Source of the DNA: Symsagittifera roscoffensis
Taxonomy: Eukaryota > Xenacoelomorpha > Acoela > Convolutidae
NCBI RefSeq assembly: GCF_963678635.1
Contig: NC_087071.1
Span: 15,997,613 to 16,061,612 of the forward strand
Direction of reading: 5' to 3'
DNA: 64,000 nt
In this document: in pieces, positions 49,556 through 61,153 of the stretch
How the letters are laid out: each line of letters starts with the position of its first letter
Numbering within the stretch: the stretch's first letter is position 1
The notes under the pieces: generated by a model
What the model was told of the DNA's origin: nothing
What the model saw: only the letters and a program-made list of their open reading frames with translations
The model's database searches: none
Program-made: the position numbers and the translations under genes

Positions 49556-51912
49556 GACAGTATTGATTTCCCTTTTTCTAAAATTCCAAAGGAGGACTTA
49601 CCAGAAGCTAAGTGTTTCCAAATAGTATTTGGTTTTCTGTTATAGTGAATCTCGAAGGGTGAACATTTAATTTTTGATTGATAGGTAGAGCGTAAATTCC
49701 AGATGATTTTTGAAACGGCATTTTGCAGTGTACATTTATGATGTTCTTTTGAAATAGCCAGTAGTTTGACTTTCACAGTGTGTACTAATTTTTCGACTAA
49801 TCCGTTGGAACGATGGTCGCCTACTGTACAAAAGATTATTTTGATGTTGTTGGAATCGCAGAATAATTTAAAGTCTTGACTTGTAAAGCAAGTAGCATGA
49901 TCTACCCTTATAGAATAAGGTATTCCGTGTAAGAATATGTAGTCTTGTAAAAATTCTATAACTGTTTTTGAAGAAGTAGACGATGTAATTTTTGCTGACG
50001 GAAATTTAGAAAATCTGTCAATGCAAAGTAAAATATATTTATTTGACCCCCAATAAGAATCCAAAGGACCAGCGAAATCTAAATTAAGTTCATCGTTTGG
50101 TTCCGATAATGGAGGAAGTTCACTAATTTGTGAATTAGGGATAACAGTTTTCAGATTCTTACCCGCTGATGTACACTCTGAGCAATTTATTCCGTGAAAG
50201 TAAATTTGTCTGTTAATATGGGGCCACCAGATGTATTGAGCCCAATATTTCATTCCGAATTGACCTGGATGTGTTTCGTGAAGGGTCTTCATCATCGCGT
50301 TTCGTAAAGTAAATGGAATAACGAGTTTGCCGTCCATGTAAAGTAATCCGTCGGATTCGTGTAGGTCACGGGTGAAATGTTTGAAATACGGAGAATCTGC
50401 ATTAATCTTCTCCACCTTATTTTGAAGTGCTTTAACAATTGGACTTAACATGGGATCGTCTTCTGTCAAGAGAGCTACTAACTTGGCGTTAAATAAAATA
50501 TTTAAATCCAAGGGTCGACCCGGCAACTTCAAATTTTCACGGTATTTTTTAACGAGATTAGCATGATCTGGTAAGAGCTGGAAGTCTGAATCTACAGAAA
50601 TACCGGAAGTGGTAGGATTAATTACAATATTCTTATCATTCATATTAACAGTATCTACAATTTTTTTATCTACAGGTGAATTAATAAAACTACGATTAAA
50701 GATTAAAAAATAAAGAAATGCGGAGTTAGAAATGGAAATAATTAATGTATTTGTATTAGAATAATCCGTTGGAATGCAATTTGAGGTACAAAATTCTGTT
50801 CTTTTGTGATTAAATGAACAAATTGAAAAAGACGAGGTAATAAGTTTTAATACTGCTGCTATTAGGTAATTATGTAATAAAGCGTAATCGGAATTTTCCA
50901 GATTAGAACCAATGGGTGAGCAGGTAGTTCTTATTTTCTCCGACGGATTTAATGATTTATTAATCTTGTTAATATTTGCTACTACGAATTCCTCGTCGTA
51001 ATGTGATATTGGAAAAGCTTTTCCGGATGGAATTCTAGAAATAAGGTCAGTGAAGCCCATGTCTTTTCCTGCAATATGTTTGATTGAGAAATTAAAAGGT
51101 AATAATCTGTCTACCCATCTTGTTAATCTACTGTGATAAGTTTTGTTTCCGTGGTTTGGTGATAGGGCGGATAATAAAGCTTTGTGATCAGTAATTACTT
51201 CGAAATCTGATCCGTAAAGGTAGTTCTTATAATGTTCGACAGCCCATACAACCCCTAGTAGTTCGAGCTCGTTCGTAGAATATTTAGACTCGTGTGGGTT
51301 TGAAAAGCGTGAAGCAAATGAGATTGTTTTCCAATCGTTCCCGTGGAGTTGTTCGAGCGAAGCTCCGAGTCCATTATGTGACGCGTCAGTTTTTACTCTA
51401 GTTTTGCGTTTTACGTCGAAATGGGTATTCTCTGTTAGGTTTACGATTTCTTCTTTAATTTTTTCGAAAGCTTTTGTATGGTCGTCATTCCATTGGAATA
51501 TTGATTTCTTATTTAGGGGCGGTCGGAGTGGGCTTCCTAAGGATGCTAGATTTGGGACGAATTTAATGTATTGGTTTATAGAACCAAAAAATGATCGTAG
51601 TTCTTTCCAATTTTTCGGAATAGGTAAATCTTTTATGGCTTTCGATTTGCCGAATAACGGGGTAATTCCTGATTTAGAGATTTTGAATCCCAACCATTCT
51701 ATTTCTTTTTGAAAGAACTTACATTTTGACCATTTTACAGCGAAGTTATATTCGTCAAGGGTAGATAAAATTTTCAACACAATATTCTTGTGGTCTAAGA
51801 ATGTTCCTTTGGAAGAGATTAAAATGTCGTCTAAGTAACAGTTAGTAAATGGGATTGAACCTAACGTAGAGTCCATTACTCTTTGAAATTCGTTAGGCAT
51901 ATCCCCTAGGCC
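49556..51912 (-). pseudogene. pol: pol of element B: RT (C-terminal part), RNase H and integrase
   Basis: A stop at 51910-51912 breaks the RT just before MPNEFQRVMD. From there a long frame holds the YLDD active site (NCYLDDILIS), the RNase H block (KTDASHNGLGASLEQ and a TDHKALL motif), an HHCC finger (HETHPGQFG followed by CSEC), and an integrase core with Asp in LDFAGP, Asp in RVDHATCF and Glu in NGLVEKL. The frame runs into element G at 49555, so the last codons seen in the raw frame belong to G's LTR. The continuation is at 24681-25914. The VDHATC replacement of the usual SDNG context is notable, but the acidic residue is kept. Confidence 0.9.
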
Positions 51913-53273
51913 TTAAAAACCAGTTAAGAATTGGTAGGTACCCGTAATATCACCGCCCACGATACTGAAGTTACATTGGTTGCTAGTAAATTTATCTAGT
52001 GCTAATTGGCTGTACGCGTTTTTTAAGTCTAAGTTAGTAAACCACACTTCTCCAACGGAATCATTAGTAATTTGTGCCGCGACATTGTCTACCAATTCGT
52101 GAATGTTTGCCATTTGATATTTGTTCTTGTAAATCTGTTTGTTTATGAACTTGGAATCTAAGGCTAACTTGATGGATTTGTCTTTTTACAAGTGATGACT
52201 ATTGGGCTAATAAATCTGTCTTCGTCGCAATTTTCTAATTTTTTAATATTTCCCTCTGCTTTTAGTCTAATGAGTTCTGTCTTTACACCGTCCAGTAAGT
52301 GAAGGGGGACTCGTCTTCCCTTTAGTTGGATTGGTTTTAAGGGTTCGTGAACATGGGTGATTTTCATCTGATTTTTAATTTTTCCGATCCGAAGGAATAA
52401 ATTTTTGAATGATTTTGATATATTTAGAGTTTCCCTATCTTGGTTTGTTTGAGAGATGGAATTTATTGACTTACACTGCTTGTTAGTCTGGAAATATGGG
52501 AAGTGTTTCTGAGAGACTTCTATCCCCACTTTTGGAAGGTTGTCGTTTCCTAAGATATATCTCTCATGTCCTTCGGTTAGGAAGAATTGACAGTCGTTGT
52601 CTGACCAACCATTTGAAAATATCGGGAGCTTCACCTTTCCAGTGATGTTTATGGCATTATCTGTGAACCCACAGTAGAGGTCTCTAGTTGTCTTATCCAC
52701 CGGATAAATTTTCAAGTAAGGGTCGCGTAACTTTAATTCGTGTAGTACGTTTTTCTTAAGGAAGCTCACCGGGCTAGCTGAATCCACTTGAATGTTTAAT
52801 ATTACTTGGTTTTCTTTTCCGAGTCCAATGTTCAGTAATTTCCTCAATTCTTTTCCATCATTATCAAAAATCGTAGTTACATTTAGTACAGAATAATCGT
52901 CGTTTTCACTCTGTCCAGTTTCCGACCATGCGTTTATGACGCCACAACATTCTGTATCCGTTTGGTCAGTATATACATCCGGAATATCCGACGGATTAAA
53001 ATCTGTATTATCTACAGTTTGAGTATTTACAATGTTTACATTTTTACGGCGAGATCTGCAAAGTCTGGTGAAATGCCCTTTGAATTTACAAGTAGTACAA
53101 GTCGTGTCCTTTGCTGGGCAAACTGCTAAGTGTCTTTTTGAGAATGATCCGCCACACTTCATACAGTTGTTACTTCTTTCGATGTTAAGGGTTGGTTCTC
53201 TTTTGACATTAAAATGGTTGTTTGGTTTATGTACGGATGATCCGTTGGATTTAAAATTGTTAGTTAACTTCAA
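51913..53273 (-). pseudogene. Element B: Gag zinc knuckles, protease and N-terminal RT
   Basis: The frame 53273-52164 starts in late Gag with two Cys/His knuckles (CMKCGGSFSKRHLAVC and CTTCKFKGHFTRLC). A retropepsin-type QVDSASPVSFL motif follows, where the third residue of DTG/DSG is Ala, and then a YILGND-like motif. It reaches the RT region, where a break at about 52160 leads to 52113-51913 with the palm motif WFTNLDLKNAYSQLAL. The DSA variant may impair the protease or be a feature of the clade. Confidence 0.8.
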
Positions 53274-53561
53274 GTGATTTAAAATTCCTTTTTCATCTAT
53301 GAGTGCTACATTTAGTGCTTCGCGTGGAGGGAGGGTTTCTTATAACAATTTCCTTTGGATGTCGTAATTTTTCATATTATTTATGAAAATAACTCTTATC
53401 CACTCTTCTTCTCCTGCGGTTATGTCGCACTTTTTTGCCATTTCAGCTAAGGCACCCCAAAATTGTTCGAGGGATTCTCTGTCGCGTTGTTTTCTATTTA
53501 ACAGTTTATGTCGTTCAAATGTGACATTTGTCTTTCTTACGAAAGCGATCGCTAGGAACTC

Positions 53562-54013
53562 CTAGAATTCTTTGAAAGAAATTTGTAAAACTTTCACCTT
53601 GGTAAATTTTTGTCCGAAGATCCTTTTTCCTTCGTTTCCCAGTGCTAGATATAAAACCGAACGTAATTTTTTGTCGGCTTCTTCTATTCGCATTCCGTTA
53701 AATTTCTTGGTTTCAGTTTTTATCGATGCTGCTTCTTCTTCGTCGTATCGTCCTTGTTCTTGAGTATTTCTCTCCATTCTCGAGCGTCTTTGAGCATCTG
53801 TTTCACCGTCCGTTGAGTTTTCCAAATTTGGAGGTAATGGGTGTTGTCTCTCCAACGGATTGAGTAGATTTTCTATGTCTATGTTTTCTTTAGCAATTAT
53901 AGCTAATTGAAACAGATCACTCCAGTCTTCCCATGGAATGGGGGGTCTACCGTATGGTTTTGCCAAAAAGGAGGTATTCCTCTCACGTTAGATTCGTTAG
54001 TTGACTGCGCCAT
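53562..54013 (-). pseudogene. gag: Element B: N-terminal Gag and primer-binding site
   Basis: On the minus strand the LTR ends in A at 54013, and TGGCGCAGTCAACT follows at once, a well-placed primer-binding site. The gag ATG is formed by that terminal A plus the TG of the site. The start frame runs for about 17 codons, then a frameshift near 53970 passes into the 53966-53562 frame (PYGRPPIPWEDWSDLFQLA). Another break at 53562-53280 separates it from the knuckle region. A helical capsid-like segment around KKLRSVLYLALGNEGKRIF matches element C. Confidence 0.75.
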
Positions 54014-54227
54014 GATAAAATGTTACTTTGTTGTAGCTAATTCTAAATTAAAACTATTAAAAAGAATAAGGAATTAAGATGAATTAGTCGGTAAGTTAAA
54101 ACATTAAAACAATGAGAGATCATTCTCTCCGCCGGAGAGAATGGCCAATGAAGGTCATATCAGAGTGACCAGTTAATTAAACTAATATGTTTTGCAGTAA
54201 TTGCAAAACATGATGTAAATCACAACA
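54013..54227 (-). repeat. 5' LTR of element B
   Basis: 215 bases equal to 23824-24038 apart from two noted differences. The same two perfect hairpins are present. Confidence 0.95.
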
Positions 54228-54864
54228 ATACTAGTCGAATTGCTGAAATGTCAGTCAACTGAAATGTCAGTGCTGAAATTAGCCAAAATGACCTTCAACA
54301 TTCTTCGTCAATCGAAAAATTTCAATATATTTTTTTCATCAGAAATATGATGCATCCAGGCATTTTTCGAAAAAAGATTCAAATTCATTTTCCACCAATC
54401 TCTCAGACCAAAAAATGTAGTTTTGATCGAATTTTTGGTGAAAAAAAAACACAAGAAAATTGTTAAACTTTTGGTTCCTTACAAATTTGGAAAATTAGCC
54501 CAAAGTTCAAGTTGCCCTGAAAGGTTAGGTTGTCCTATTCCGCTTTAAGCCTCAAGCAAAAGTAGTCCTTTAACTTTCATTGGATTTTTATCTTTAGTCC
54601 CTGTTATGTTTAGAAATTATCAATTTTAATCAATTACTTTCAATAAAAATTCAAAGACTTTTTGTAAAAAACAAGGTAATTCATTTTCAATCAATTGTAA
54701 CAGATGCTAATCAATTGTATTGATGCTTTTAAAGTATTCTTTTTTTCTTTTAATAATCAACTAGAGCAAAAAGTCACGTTTTTACTTCCAGAAAAACTTG
54801 TCTAAAACCGAGCGGACTCTGCAGACTTTTTTCAAATATGTTAAATATCAGTAGATTAACTAAC

Positions 54865-55012
54865 TTGTTCAATGATCGATCCTTGTTGCGATCGTTTAGT
54901 TTCCCAATCTCACAAATTTGACCTCGGGATGTTTCTCCAAAGAATTGAAAATCAGCAAAGGAACCAGCATCATGCCAACTGTCATCTGTTCGTTGAAATA
55001 CTGTTTGAACCT
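54865..55012 (-). CDS. 148-bp exon of a minus-strand host gene, product unrecognised
   Basis: The acceptor is aaattttcag and the donor is gttagt. The translation between them (FQRTDDSWHDAGSFADFQFF, then GQICEIGKLNDRN) is protein-like. I cannot assign it to a family. It lies upstream, in transcription direction, of the trypsin-like exons at 22.9 and 20.1 kb on the same strand. Without element B the distance to 22.9 kb is about 2.7 kb, so the exons may belong to one gene, with the nested retroelements in its intron. Confidence 0.45.
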
Positions 55013-55834
55013 CTGAAAATTTTTTGTCAATTTTAAGATTGATATCAGTTTCATTCAAAGTATTTACTCATACGTTCTTAAATTGTTTTTCCAGTTGAAT
55101 GATAATTTTTCTGCGGTCTATGAGCTTTTCGCGAAATTTTTCCATTTCTGTTTTTGTTCAGACTTTCGTAACGAAAATAACGGTATGTTTGTGCCCGGTG
55201 TTTTTTTCTTCAGACAGCTTTTTTAAATAGCCATTTTTGAGGCATTTTTTTAAAATCATTCAAAAAGTTTTGTTCACCTGAGCTTAAATTTAAAAAGATA
55301 TTTCACCTGTGATAATTTTTGGTAAAGTTATGAGGGTTTATAGACACTCATTTTGGCCAATTTGGGACAATTAACTCGCGATATTTTTCGCGCTATTAAC
55401 GCGTTAGTGGAGATAATCCGTTTGAGAAATTGTTTCAAATTGATTTAAGAAACCTTATTCGCCATAATTGATTTGTTATTAGGAGGAAAATCTATCACTT
55501 TGTGCTTTTTATGGCATGTGGAGGGATGATTCTCTCAAAAAATCTCAAACTTAAAGAAAATTGATTTGATTTTTTTTAAATTTAATTTTTTCATGTTTTT
55601 AGTGCTCCGTAGATTTTATCAGGCAGACGGATTAATCAGCGATTCGCCCTGATACGAGCAGTCTTGTTCAAAATCCTGGTTCATAGTTCTCAATCAAAAT
55701 TGTTTTGCATTTTTACTGCTTCGCTCGTTTTTTTTTGAAAATCAAACCGAGTTAACATCCAATAAAAAAATTTAGTGTGCAATTCAAGCATTACAATCTC
55801 ATCCACGAAACATTTAATCATTCAAGTTTTTACC
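55013..55834. other. AT-rich host DNA between divergent exons
   Basis: No ORF or repeat of note. It separates a minus-strand exon from a plus-strand signal-peptide exon, so it may hold a plus-strand promoter. Confidence 0.4.
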
Positions 55835-55908
55835 ATGGTTAAAAAAACAGTTCACAATACTCTTTTCATTTGTGCAATTTTTTCACTACTGACAATTTTC
55901 AATTTGAG
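55835..55908 (+). CDS. Signal-peptide first exon of a host gene
   Basis: In a taccATGg context the frame encodes MVKKTV, then a hydrophobic stretch (LFICAIFSLLTIF), and ends at a canonical donor (TTGAG followed by gtaagc) in phase 2. Two early lysines followed by a 14-residue hydrophobic core are typical of a cleavable signal peptide. Downstream exons are not identified. An acceptor-like ttttttttcag lies at 57468-57478. Confidence 0.5.
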
Positions 55909-57589
55909 GTAAGCAATATAAAGGCTAAATTACGTTTTCAAATTATCGAAATACTTCAAATAAGTTTTACTTAGGATTAAAAAATGGCAATTTAAGTTTT
56001 GCATTCAATGTAAAAATTTCCAAAAGTTTATGGTTGAATGTTAAAAATAAGGTTCGCAAGCTTATCACACCGCGTTTTTAGCCCCCTTTTTCTTAACGCC
56101 CTCTCATATAAAACCCAGAATTAGATAACAACACAGCTTTTTAACCCCATATATTACCAATTGTTGGAATCAAAGTGAAACTTACTTGAAAAGATTTTGG
56201 AACCATAGGGTCGGTAAAAAACAAGCTTTAATTGCAAAAATTTTTGCGAAGCAAAACGAAATAAAATGCAAGCTTCTAAATGCTACTTAGATTTGAACAT
56301 TCATTAATGACCTTGCCGATTTCTAGACTTTGATATGAAATTCATCTAGACTTTGATATGAAATTGAAAACAATCCGATTGAAATCAAATTATTAACCAA
56401 AAATGATAAGAATTCTACAATATTGAACTTGATCTCGAAAATGATCTTACTAATAATAGGTTAATTGGCCGAATACAAATAAATTATGGAATGAAAACTG
56501 GCAGTGAACAAAACTTCGATCAATCTTATTCAAGTTTTCAAATGACATTCATTTTAAAGTAAAACTTGACAAAGTTTTCGAACCAAATAAAATTTGTCAA
56601 TTTTTTTTTGTTCTGTCGGCATACCACGCAATGTCTAAAGGGTTTAGACACGCAATCTAGCGTCCCATTAAAGGAGCGGTTGTTCCGGAATTTAAGTGCT
56701 TAGAGACAGCAATTTTTAAGTGCGAGTCACATCAATGCCTTTTTTACGTCTCCGTAAGGCTGCAATGAGACGTCTTATCTAAAAAAAAAAATTTTAATTT
56801 TAAAATATTTACATAGAACAAATGAACAAATGCTTAGCTTAAACTCCCCATAGCGCAAAACAGAACGGCAAATCAGTTTTCTTTCCGTAAACCTGCATAA
56901 TGATTTGCACTATTTTGTTTAGGACTCGGTACTTTTTCTTTTTTCTGAGTTGGTGCCCACTCGAGGCGGTAAAAAAAACTACGTTTTTAAAGAGAGGCGT
57001 CTTTCTTGAAAGCGTATGGTTACTTTCCAAATGCTAGGTTGTAAAAAATACTGTAGGCCATAATGCCAGCACTCCACAGCGTTTGTTGTTCTTTCCAAAC
57101 CAGATATTGCCGCATCTCTTTGATTCCATAGTGAAGGGGGGAATAGGACTTCTCGGTTCGGGACTCCACTTTTTATGTATTCAGATCCAAAATACAGGCA
57201 GGACTCGTCAACTTTTGCAATTTTTCCCGACTCTTTTCTGGTGCAATCGCATACTCCTTGAATTTCCTCTACTATTTGATTGCACGAGTTTCCTATTTCT
57301 TCTTCTTTTTCGAAAGCCTGTGAGGGTGCGTTTCACTTTCCTTTTTTATTCCGAGCTCCGCAATTCTTCTCATATAGTTTTGAGAAAGATGAAAAAAATA
57401 TCCAGACAGCTTGGACTACGGGAAGTTTTTTGAACCAATGAAGAGCGGCCTGCTCGATATCAAGCAAATTTTTTTTCAGGTTTACTGTCCGGGGTTAAGT
57501 TTTTTAGGGCTTTTAAGAAACAAGGGTATGTTTTTTCCGTTTTATTTGGTAGGAACGCATATTTGCAAGTGGGGGCTATTCCTGAAAGG
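55909..57589. other. Host intronic or intergenic DNA
   Basis: AT-rich with no supported exon. Plus-strand frames at 57083-57593 are T-rich and not convincing. Confidence 0.4.
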
Positions 57590-58087
57590 CTAACATGTAT
57601 AGAGTAGAGTTGATAAACGTTTTAGCCTTTCTGGGTCGCCCAGTAAAATCATCTTTCCGTGATCATACTGTTCACTGTCAAATCTTACTGAGCTAGTAAA
57701 CAGCTTGGGTATTTCGAAGCTTCTTGTTAATGGGAGACTGGTTGGACCTATTCTCAGTTGTGCAGTTCGAACTACATTTTCCTTAGTTGGTAGGGCTAAT
57801 TGGTTGGCAAGATCGTCTGCTATGGGCTGAATTACTGTGGCGACTGTGACGGTCGGAATATTACTCTCGCTCATGCCCTTGATTTTTTTCAAAACTAGTC
57901 GATCATTAAATTTTGCCGTAGATATGTCGTGATTTTGCGCACCCCTCGTTTGAATAAAGTTTTCGCCCTTCGTAGTTGCTGTTGCTCGGCATTTATGAGT
58001 CTGCTTTTTTGAGCAGTTCCAGTTAGTAGTGATTTTGTTCTTACGGGTAAGATAAAACTGCTGGCCTGATACCAATAATATTTGTTA
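57590..58087 (-). CDS. FLYWCH-type zinc-finger fragment
   Basis: The frame reads LLVSGQQFYLTRKNK, then NWNCSKKQTHKCRATATTKG and later a QNHD. This fits the FLYWCH module: a G..F start, W.C, a second Cys six residues on followed by .A, and a distal His. The remaining 110 residues have no recognised domain. FLYWCH fingers bind DNA and occur in host transcription factors and in some Mutator-like transposases; neither can be excluded. The ORF lacks an ATG at its start, so it is probably one exon. Confidence 0.55.
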
Positions 58088-59100
58088 GTCTTTGGAGGAT
58101 AAAGTAAATTGGAAGGACCCTTGGAAAATTTTAGCTCATAGAAGGTTAAAACAATCGTTCAAGTGTAAGGCAGTTTAATTTTATGTACATTTTTGAAATT
58201 CTTGAGTTGCTTTCAACTAAACCATGTGTCTTATCTCTGTTTTAAACGCGGGAATGAGGGATTATTCCTCTAACTAATCGAAATGCAATCTTTTTTGAGA
58301 TGCTTGAGGCTTAAAGTAAACTCGGACTGGCTTCTCAGGCCTCAATTAGTACACCTAATTGGAATACTCCAGTACTTGTAAAAAGGACTTAATTTGAAAC
58401 AAATTATCGGTAATAAAAGGGGATTAAAATGTTGTGGGGTTATCTTGTTACGGGGTCAAAAAGTAGGGGTGTAAAAGTTGGGGGTTAAATCACGTGGATT
58501 TAAAGAGTGGGACACCAAAACTAACTTTCGCGTGCACTTTATCTCCTACTTTATCTCATACTGAAGCCAATTATTGCAAAGTAAAGCAATCAATAGAACT
58601 TGTTGAACGAAGCAAACCTACAAAAAGAATATCAAGATGTGGAAAAGCAAATCAAAGATCTGTCATAAATTTCTCTAAAATTATGAATCTTTTGTATAAC
58701 CGCACTAGAGTTTCATGGAAACAATCGATTATATTGGATTATGTCGGCAAACAATTTTACCCATATAACGAATTTTCATGGCCCATCTAACCATGAGATC
58801 GATTTTCTGGAAATTTTATTCGATTACTTTCAAATATCAAAACTTCACCTTAATTAAATATAATCCATCATAATTGATTAAAATTGATTTTTGCTTTAAG
58901 TATAATCGAGTATGTTTTGCTCTAAAAATGCATCAAAATTGATCATTTTCTGTAGGTAAGGAATATTTACTCTACTTTTTGAAGCAATTTGCAAAAATGG
59001 AACCCGTACAAGCATGTTCATCCCCATGTACACACACACACCCCTTACCCTAAATATCGACATTCACCCCTACGTACACATCTCAACGCCGAACAGCCCC
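58088..59100. other. Host DNA, one unassigned ORF
   Basis: A plus-strand frame at 58494-58790 (98 codons, GTG-initiated) contains cysteine and lysine-rich stretches but no known motif. A C12/A10 homopolymer tract follows at 59096-59121. Confidence 0.35.
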
Positions 59101-59139
59101 CCCCCCCCCCAAAAAAAAAAACCCGGGTCGAGATCCCGC

Positions 59140-59356
59140 TAAAAAACCGCTCAAGATATGAGCGGTTTGAGCGGTTTTTCAGCAAAATTTGAGCGGTTTG
59201 GGTGGTTTGGGAGTTTTTTTGGAAAAACCGCTCAAACCGCTCAAATCTTGCTTAAAAAACCGCTCAAAAACCGCTCATTTCTTGCGGTGATTTTTGAACG
59301 GTTTTTCAAGCAAGATTTAAGCGGTTTTTGAGCGGTTTTTGAGCGGTTTTTGAGCG
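59140..59356. repeat. Block of inverted and direct GAGCGGTTTTT repeats
   Basis: The unit GAGCGGTTT or its complement AAACCGCTC occurs about 15 times in both orientations within roughly 215 bases, ending in a direct run of TTTTTGAGCGG copies. The arrangement allows very stable hairpins. There are no regular spacers, so it is not CRISPR-like. Confidence 0.9.
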
Positions 59357-59566
59357 GTCTTATAAAGAAAACCGATTAAAACCAACAAAAAGGCCTGGAA
59401 AGGTAATGTGACCCCGGGTTGACATCCATAAACTAAAAATTTCTCTTTTTTTAAATTTCCCCACACCGAAAAAGCTTATCATACCATGGCCTGCATCAAC
59501 GTATGGAAAAATGCTAACCATACAATTTTCATACAATTTCAAAAAACCATTGAAAAAAGATTCAAT

Positions 59567-61033
59567 CTAGTTTCTCCGGCTATTTGAAGCAAATACAACA
59601 GTCTGGTGATGAAAAATAACTAAGCATAGTTCCGCCGGTATGCAAATCTCTTGAATCTGATTGGTCAACCGCCGGTTGCATGCAAACACGCCCTCTAGTG
59701 AGCGTTTAATCTCACTGTGAGTATTTGCATATTCAATTGTTCTTGTATTCTCATTGGATGCTACAAGTGTCGTTATGTCAGGGCATGACTGATCGCCCTC
59801 TACCGCCGGTATTGGCTTTAGATGTTTCACATTTTGACCCCTAGGCTTCATTTGAGCCTTAGGATTTAGAGCTTCATTTATCATTTTTATTTTCGCTACT
59901 GTAAAGCTTTCATCGTAACGACTGGTCTCGGGTGCCGCTGCAGATGGAAACCGGGACAAATAATCTGCCATTCCCATTTTAGACCCCTGTCTGTGTTCAA
60001 CTTTAAAATCGTACGGCACTAACCGATCGTACCAACGCGTTAGTCGGCTGAAAAACGTTTTATTTCCTTTCGGAGATGAATTTAATAACGTTAGCAGGGC
60101 CTTATGGTCCGAAATAACTGTAAAATAACGGCCATATATGTAATTTCGAAAATGTTCCATAGCCCACAATACCGCAAGTAATTCTAATTCGTTCGTGGAG
60201 TATTTTTTCTCAGCCGGGTTAAGGTAACGCGATGCAAACGAAATGGGATGCCACCCTGATGCCACATACTGTTCTAACACGGCCCCCAAACCATCGTGAC
60301 TAGCGTCACAAATAATTCTAGTCTCCCGGCGAATGTCGAAATGTCGTAATTCGACAATATTTATCACCAGCGATTTTAAATGTTGGAATGCATTTTCGCA
60401 AACGTTAGTCCAAACAAAATCGTTGTTTTGACTTAGCAGTGGCCTCAGCGGTGCACTTAATTCTGCGAGTTTGGGTAAAAACTTGTGTAAACTGTGTAGT
60501 GAACCCATCAAAAATTTCAACTGCTTTCGCGATTTAAGGGTTTTCAGGTCTTCAATTGCTTGTGTTTTTCTTACTAAGGGTGTAATACCACTTTCCCCAA
60601 TTCGAAATCCGAGCCATTCGCACTCTGTTTTCGCAAATTCGCATTTTCGTAATTTTAAAGCAACATTAGAAATGTCCAGCTTTTTCAATATCTTTTCGAC
60701 CAACGCGATGTGTTCGATCTTAGTTCCTTACGAAGAAATTAAGATTTCATCAATGAACGCGTTAGCTTGAGGGAACTCTTTAAGTAAATTGTCAATTACT
60801 TTTTGGAATTCTGCCGGCATTGACGTGAACCCATAAAATCCGTTTTTAAAACGATAAGTTCCTGTGGATTTCCCACCAACGAGTGAGAAATTGCATTGTT
60901 GGTTCGTTTCTTGTTCTAAAGCGACTTGTCCGTACGCATATGTGAAATCCAACGTTGTAAAATATACATTCCCCGCTTTTTTTTCCGCAATAATCTGGCT
61001 TACTCCGTCTATTAATTCGTCAATATTTGGCAT
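59567..61033 (-). pseudogene. pol: pol of element C: RT and RNase H
   Basis: The frame 61033-60728 carries the palm motif YFTTLDFTYAYGQVALE and an active site written FIDEILIS. The second catalytic Asp of the usual xxDD is therefore Glu. A stop at 60728 separates it from 60703-59567, which has the connection region, RNase H (ICDASHDGLGAVLEQ, SDHKALL) and a short spacer, and ends before any integrase motif. Confidence 0.85.
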
Positions 61034-61153
61034 TTGGTACTTATTTTTGTGTACCTGCTTGTTTAATTCTCTTGATTCCAGTGCTGTTTTTATACTTCCA
61101 TCTTTTTTTACTGTAATTACGATGGGAAAGACGAAATACTTATCTGAGCATTC

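Larger units (their letters stand above)
23824..54227 (-). mobile_element. Element B: Ty3/Gypsy retrotransposon split by the giant element G
   Basis: The 215-bp LTRs at 23824-24038 and 54013-54227 have TG and CA ends and differ at only two positions that I noticed. The flanking pentamers are ttact and atact, so a 4-bp TACT or an imperfect 5-bp target-site duplication. Coding order on the minus strand is Gag with two knuckles, protease, RT, RNase H, integrase. Element G occupies 25915-49555. Without it B is about 6.76 kb, a normal Ty3/Gypsy length. Gag and pol carry frame breaks and a stop, yet the LTRs suggest a fairly recent insertion. Confidence 0.95.

Noticed and set aside
59140-59356. CRISPR-like array
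   Set aside because: Repeats occur in both orientations with no unique spacers, and the genome is eukaryotic.
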